A stretch of 8,951 nucleotides of DNA from DATBIO01 sp036556965. GTDB taxonomy: Bacteria; Acidobacteriota; Vicinamibacteria; Fen-336. Shown in pieces: positions 7,719-8,951 of the stretch (the first letter of the stretch is position 1; each line of letters opens with the position of its first letter). Where the stretch lies: positions 1 to 8,951 of the forward strand of contig DATBIO010000021.1 of assembly GCA_036556965.1 (NCBI GenBank), read 5' to 3'. The notes below the pieces were generated by a model, which did not search any database, was not told the origin of the DNA, and saw nothing but the letters and a program-made list of their open reading frames with translations. Both the position numbers and the translations under genes were made by a program.

Positions 7719-7782
7719 CAACTAAGATCGACGCTTCCCTGAACCAACCTGACCGCGTCCGCCGACGCAGAAACGAGGCGCC

Positions 7783-8951
7783 ATGCAGGACTTGACCGCC
7801 TTCAAGGGCACGCTCCCCTACGCCAGCGAGCTGTTCGGCATCTACCAGCCGCTCCTCGGCTGGAAGTCGAAGATCACGGCCCGTCGCGTCGATCGGTCCC
7901 TGGCCCTGGGCTTCGACGCCATCGCGGAAACCGTGCTCAACCGCCTCCGCGCGCCGATCGTCGTGCGGGCGGAAGACGAGCGCCAGCTCATGGCCGGGCG
8001 CCTCGTCAACGCCCAGTTCCGGATAGACGGCCTCAAGCCGCTCGACCTCGAGCAGGGCCCCCAGCCCGTGCTGTCGCCGACCATCGACAGCGGCGTGGCG
8101 CGTCTCCTGCGCGAGCGCATCGGCGACACGCCGCCGAGGAAGTGGGACGAGGTGGTCAACCAGAGCCGGATGACCGGGCTGCTGGAGCGGCTGCAGACGC
8201 TGCTGGTGGAGCCGGAGCAACTCGTGCAGCGGCCCGACGTCGCCGCCTACGTGGAGGCCTTCGTAGCCTCCCTGGGCAACCTCGACCGCCCGACCATCCT
8301 GCGCGCCCTCTTCGACAAGGAGTCCCGCATCGCGGGGTACCTCATCTTTCTCGCCCAGCACGCGCCCGCCCAGCTGACCGGGCTCTTCTTCCGCTCGCCC
8401 AGGGCGGACGCGCTCCGCCTGGCCGCCTTCACCGATCCCCTCCTGAACTTCGGGGACGAGGCCTACAAGGCCATCCTCTCCCCGGTGGGCGTCATCCACC
8501 TGTACCGCGAGTACTTCTTCGAGTTCGACTCCTTCCTGGGCCCGCCCGTGGGGCACGTCTGGCTCAGCCCGGGAGGGACCATCGAGCTCATCGAGGTGAA
8601 CACGCGCAAGGTTTTCACCGAGCGCACGGCGGAGACCTCGGTGGAGACCCTGCAACGGTCGGAGGCGGAAACCACCACCCAGGACGACATCGCGGAGGCG
8701 GTGAAGCAGGAGAACCGCGACAACATGAAGTTCGGGTTCACCAACACCGCCACCGTGACCACCCCCGTCTTCCAGGACACGGCCACGTCCAGCTTCTCCC
8801 TCGACAACACCAAGACCTCATCGCGCGAGACCACGCACAAGCAGATGCGCCGCCAGAGCGAGAAGCTGACCAGCGAGATCAAACGCAACTTCAAGACCAC
8901 CTTCCGGACCTCGACGGAGGTGACGGACACCACCAGCAAGCGCTACGTGAT
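7783..8951 (+). CDS. Large protein of unknown function, N-terminal 389 residues (runs off the window)
   Basis: The frame is open from ATG 7783 to the window end (389 codons) without a stop. GAGG lies 4-5 nt before the ATG, and GC-rich third positions fit real coding. I do not recognise the family. Residues 1-260 look like a globular, mostly helical domain: aliphatic and aromatic clusters such as LPYASELFGIYQPLLGW (11-27), YLIFLAQHAPAQLTGLFF (186-203) and HLYREYFFEFDSFLGPP (239-255), leading into HVWLSPGGTIELIEV (258-272). From 273 on the sequence changes to Thr/Ser/Glu/Lys-rich and probably long-helical (TERTAETSVETLQRSEAETTTQ; later SRETTHKQMRRQSEKLTSEIKRN), with a Thr-rich patch around 319-345. 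I see no cysteine in all 389 residues, and no signal peptide or membrane span. A structural, secreted-by-other-means or stress-protective protein is conceivable; none is supported. It is divergent from the CDF gene. Confidence 0.8.
   Translation, partial: MQDLTAFKGTLPYASELFGIYQPLLGWKSKITARRVDRSLALGFDAIAETVLNRLRAPIVVRAEDERQLMAGRLVNAQFRIDGLKPLDLEQGPQPVLSPTIDSGVARLLRERIGDTPPRKWDEVVNQSRMTGLLERLQTLLVEPEQLVQRPDVAAYVEAFVASLGNLDRPTILRALFDKESRIAGYLIFLAQHAPAQLTGLFFRSPRADALRLAAFTDPLLNFGDEAYKAILSPVGVIHLYREYFFEFDSFLGPPVGHVWLSPGGTIELIEVNTRKVFTERTAETSVETLQRSEAETTTQDDIAEAVKQENRDNMKFGFTNTATVTTPVFQDTATSSFSLDNTKTSSRETTHKQMRRQSEKLTSEIKRNFKTTFRTSTEVTDTTSKRYV

Noticed and set aside
7558..8655. N-terminal extension of the CDF frame by about 366 codons
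   Set aside because: It runs antisense through the 7783 gene, and CDF homology begins just after ATG 7557.
8463..8939. 158-codon minus-strand frame with a fairly protein-like Val/Ser-rich translation
   Set aside because: It is a shadow of the open plus-strand gene, produced by its Thr/Glu/Lys codons; no ribosome site, no domain, and the plus frame has the expected third-position bias.

Overview
The window looks like chromosomal DNA from a GC-rich, free-living bacterium with a Gram-negative-like gene set. GC-rich third codon positions open long spurious frames opposite nearly every real gene, and GTG and TTG starts recur. A soil or sediment lineage (Deltaproteobacteria, Myxococcota, Rokubacteria/Methylomirabilota) would fit, but nothing here fixes the taxon. 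I see no tRNA, rRNA, CRISPR array, transposase or phage integrase.

Layout. (1) 1-596 (+): C-terminal end of a Ca2+-ATPase-like P-type pump. (2) 637-6007, all on the minus strand, transcribed right to left: a CHASE3-type membrane histidine kinase, a NarL/LuxR response regulator overlapping it by 20 nt, a trehalose-6-phosphate synthase carrying its own two-TM sensor-like N-terminus, a winged-helix regulator, and two tightly coupled 85-residue membrane proteins (DUF5985-like) that are paralogues. (3) 6008-6247: a divergent control region holding a self-complementary GC 14-mer twice. (4) 6248-6632 (+): two tiny paralogous Cys-rich, zinc-ribbon-like proteins with identical cysteine spacing. (5) 6679-7557 (-): a cation diffusion facilitator that looks leaderless. 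(6) 7558-7782: a divergent region with two tandem hairpin-plus-T-tract elements facing right. (7) 7783-8951 (+): the first 389 codons of a large protein I cannot assign, running off the window.

How the genes may work together: the kinase and regulator sit directly upstream of trehalose-6-phosphate synthase, so osmotic, desiccation or envelope-stress control of trehalose production is the natural hypothesis. The synthase itself appears tethered to the inner membrane behind a periplasmic domain, which could couple sensing to synthesis. No trehalose-phosphate phosphatase (otsB) is present, so the pathway must be completed elsewhere. The flanking metal genes (P-type pump, CDF exporter, Cys-rich mini-proteins) suggest a stress and ion-homeostasis neighbourhood, but a shared regulon is inference only.

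Most novel: the sensor-fused trehalose-6-phosphate synthase in a two-component operon, the twin mini Cys-proteins, and the unassigned cysteine-free Thr/Ser/Glu-rich protein at the right edge.
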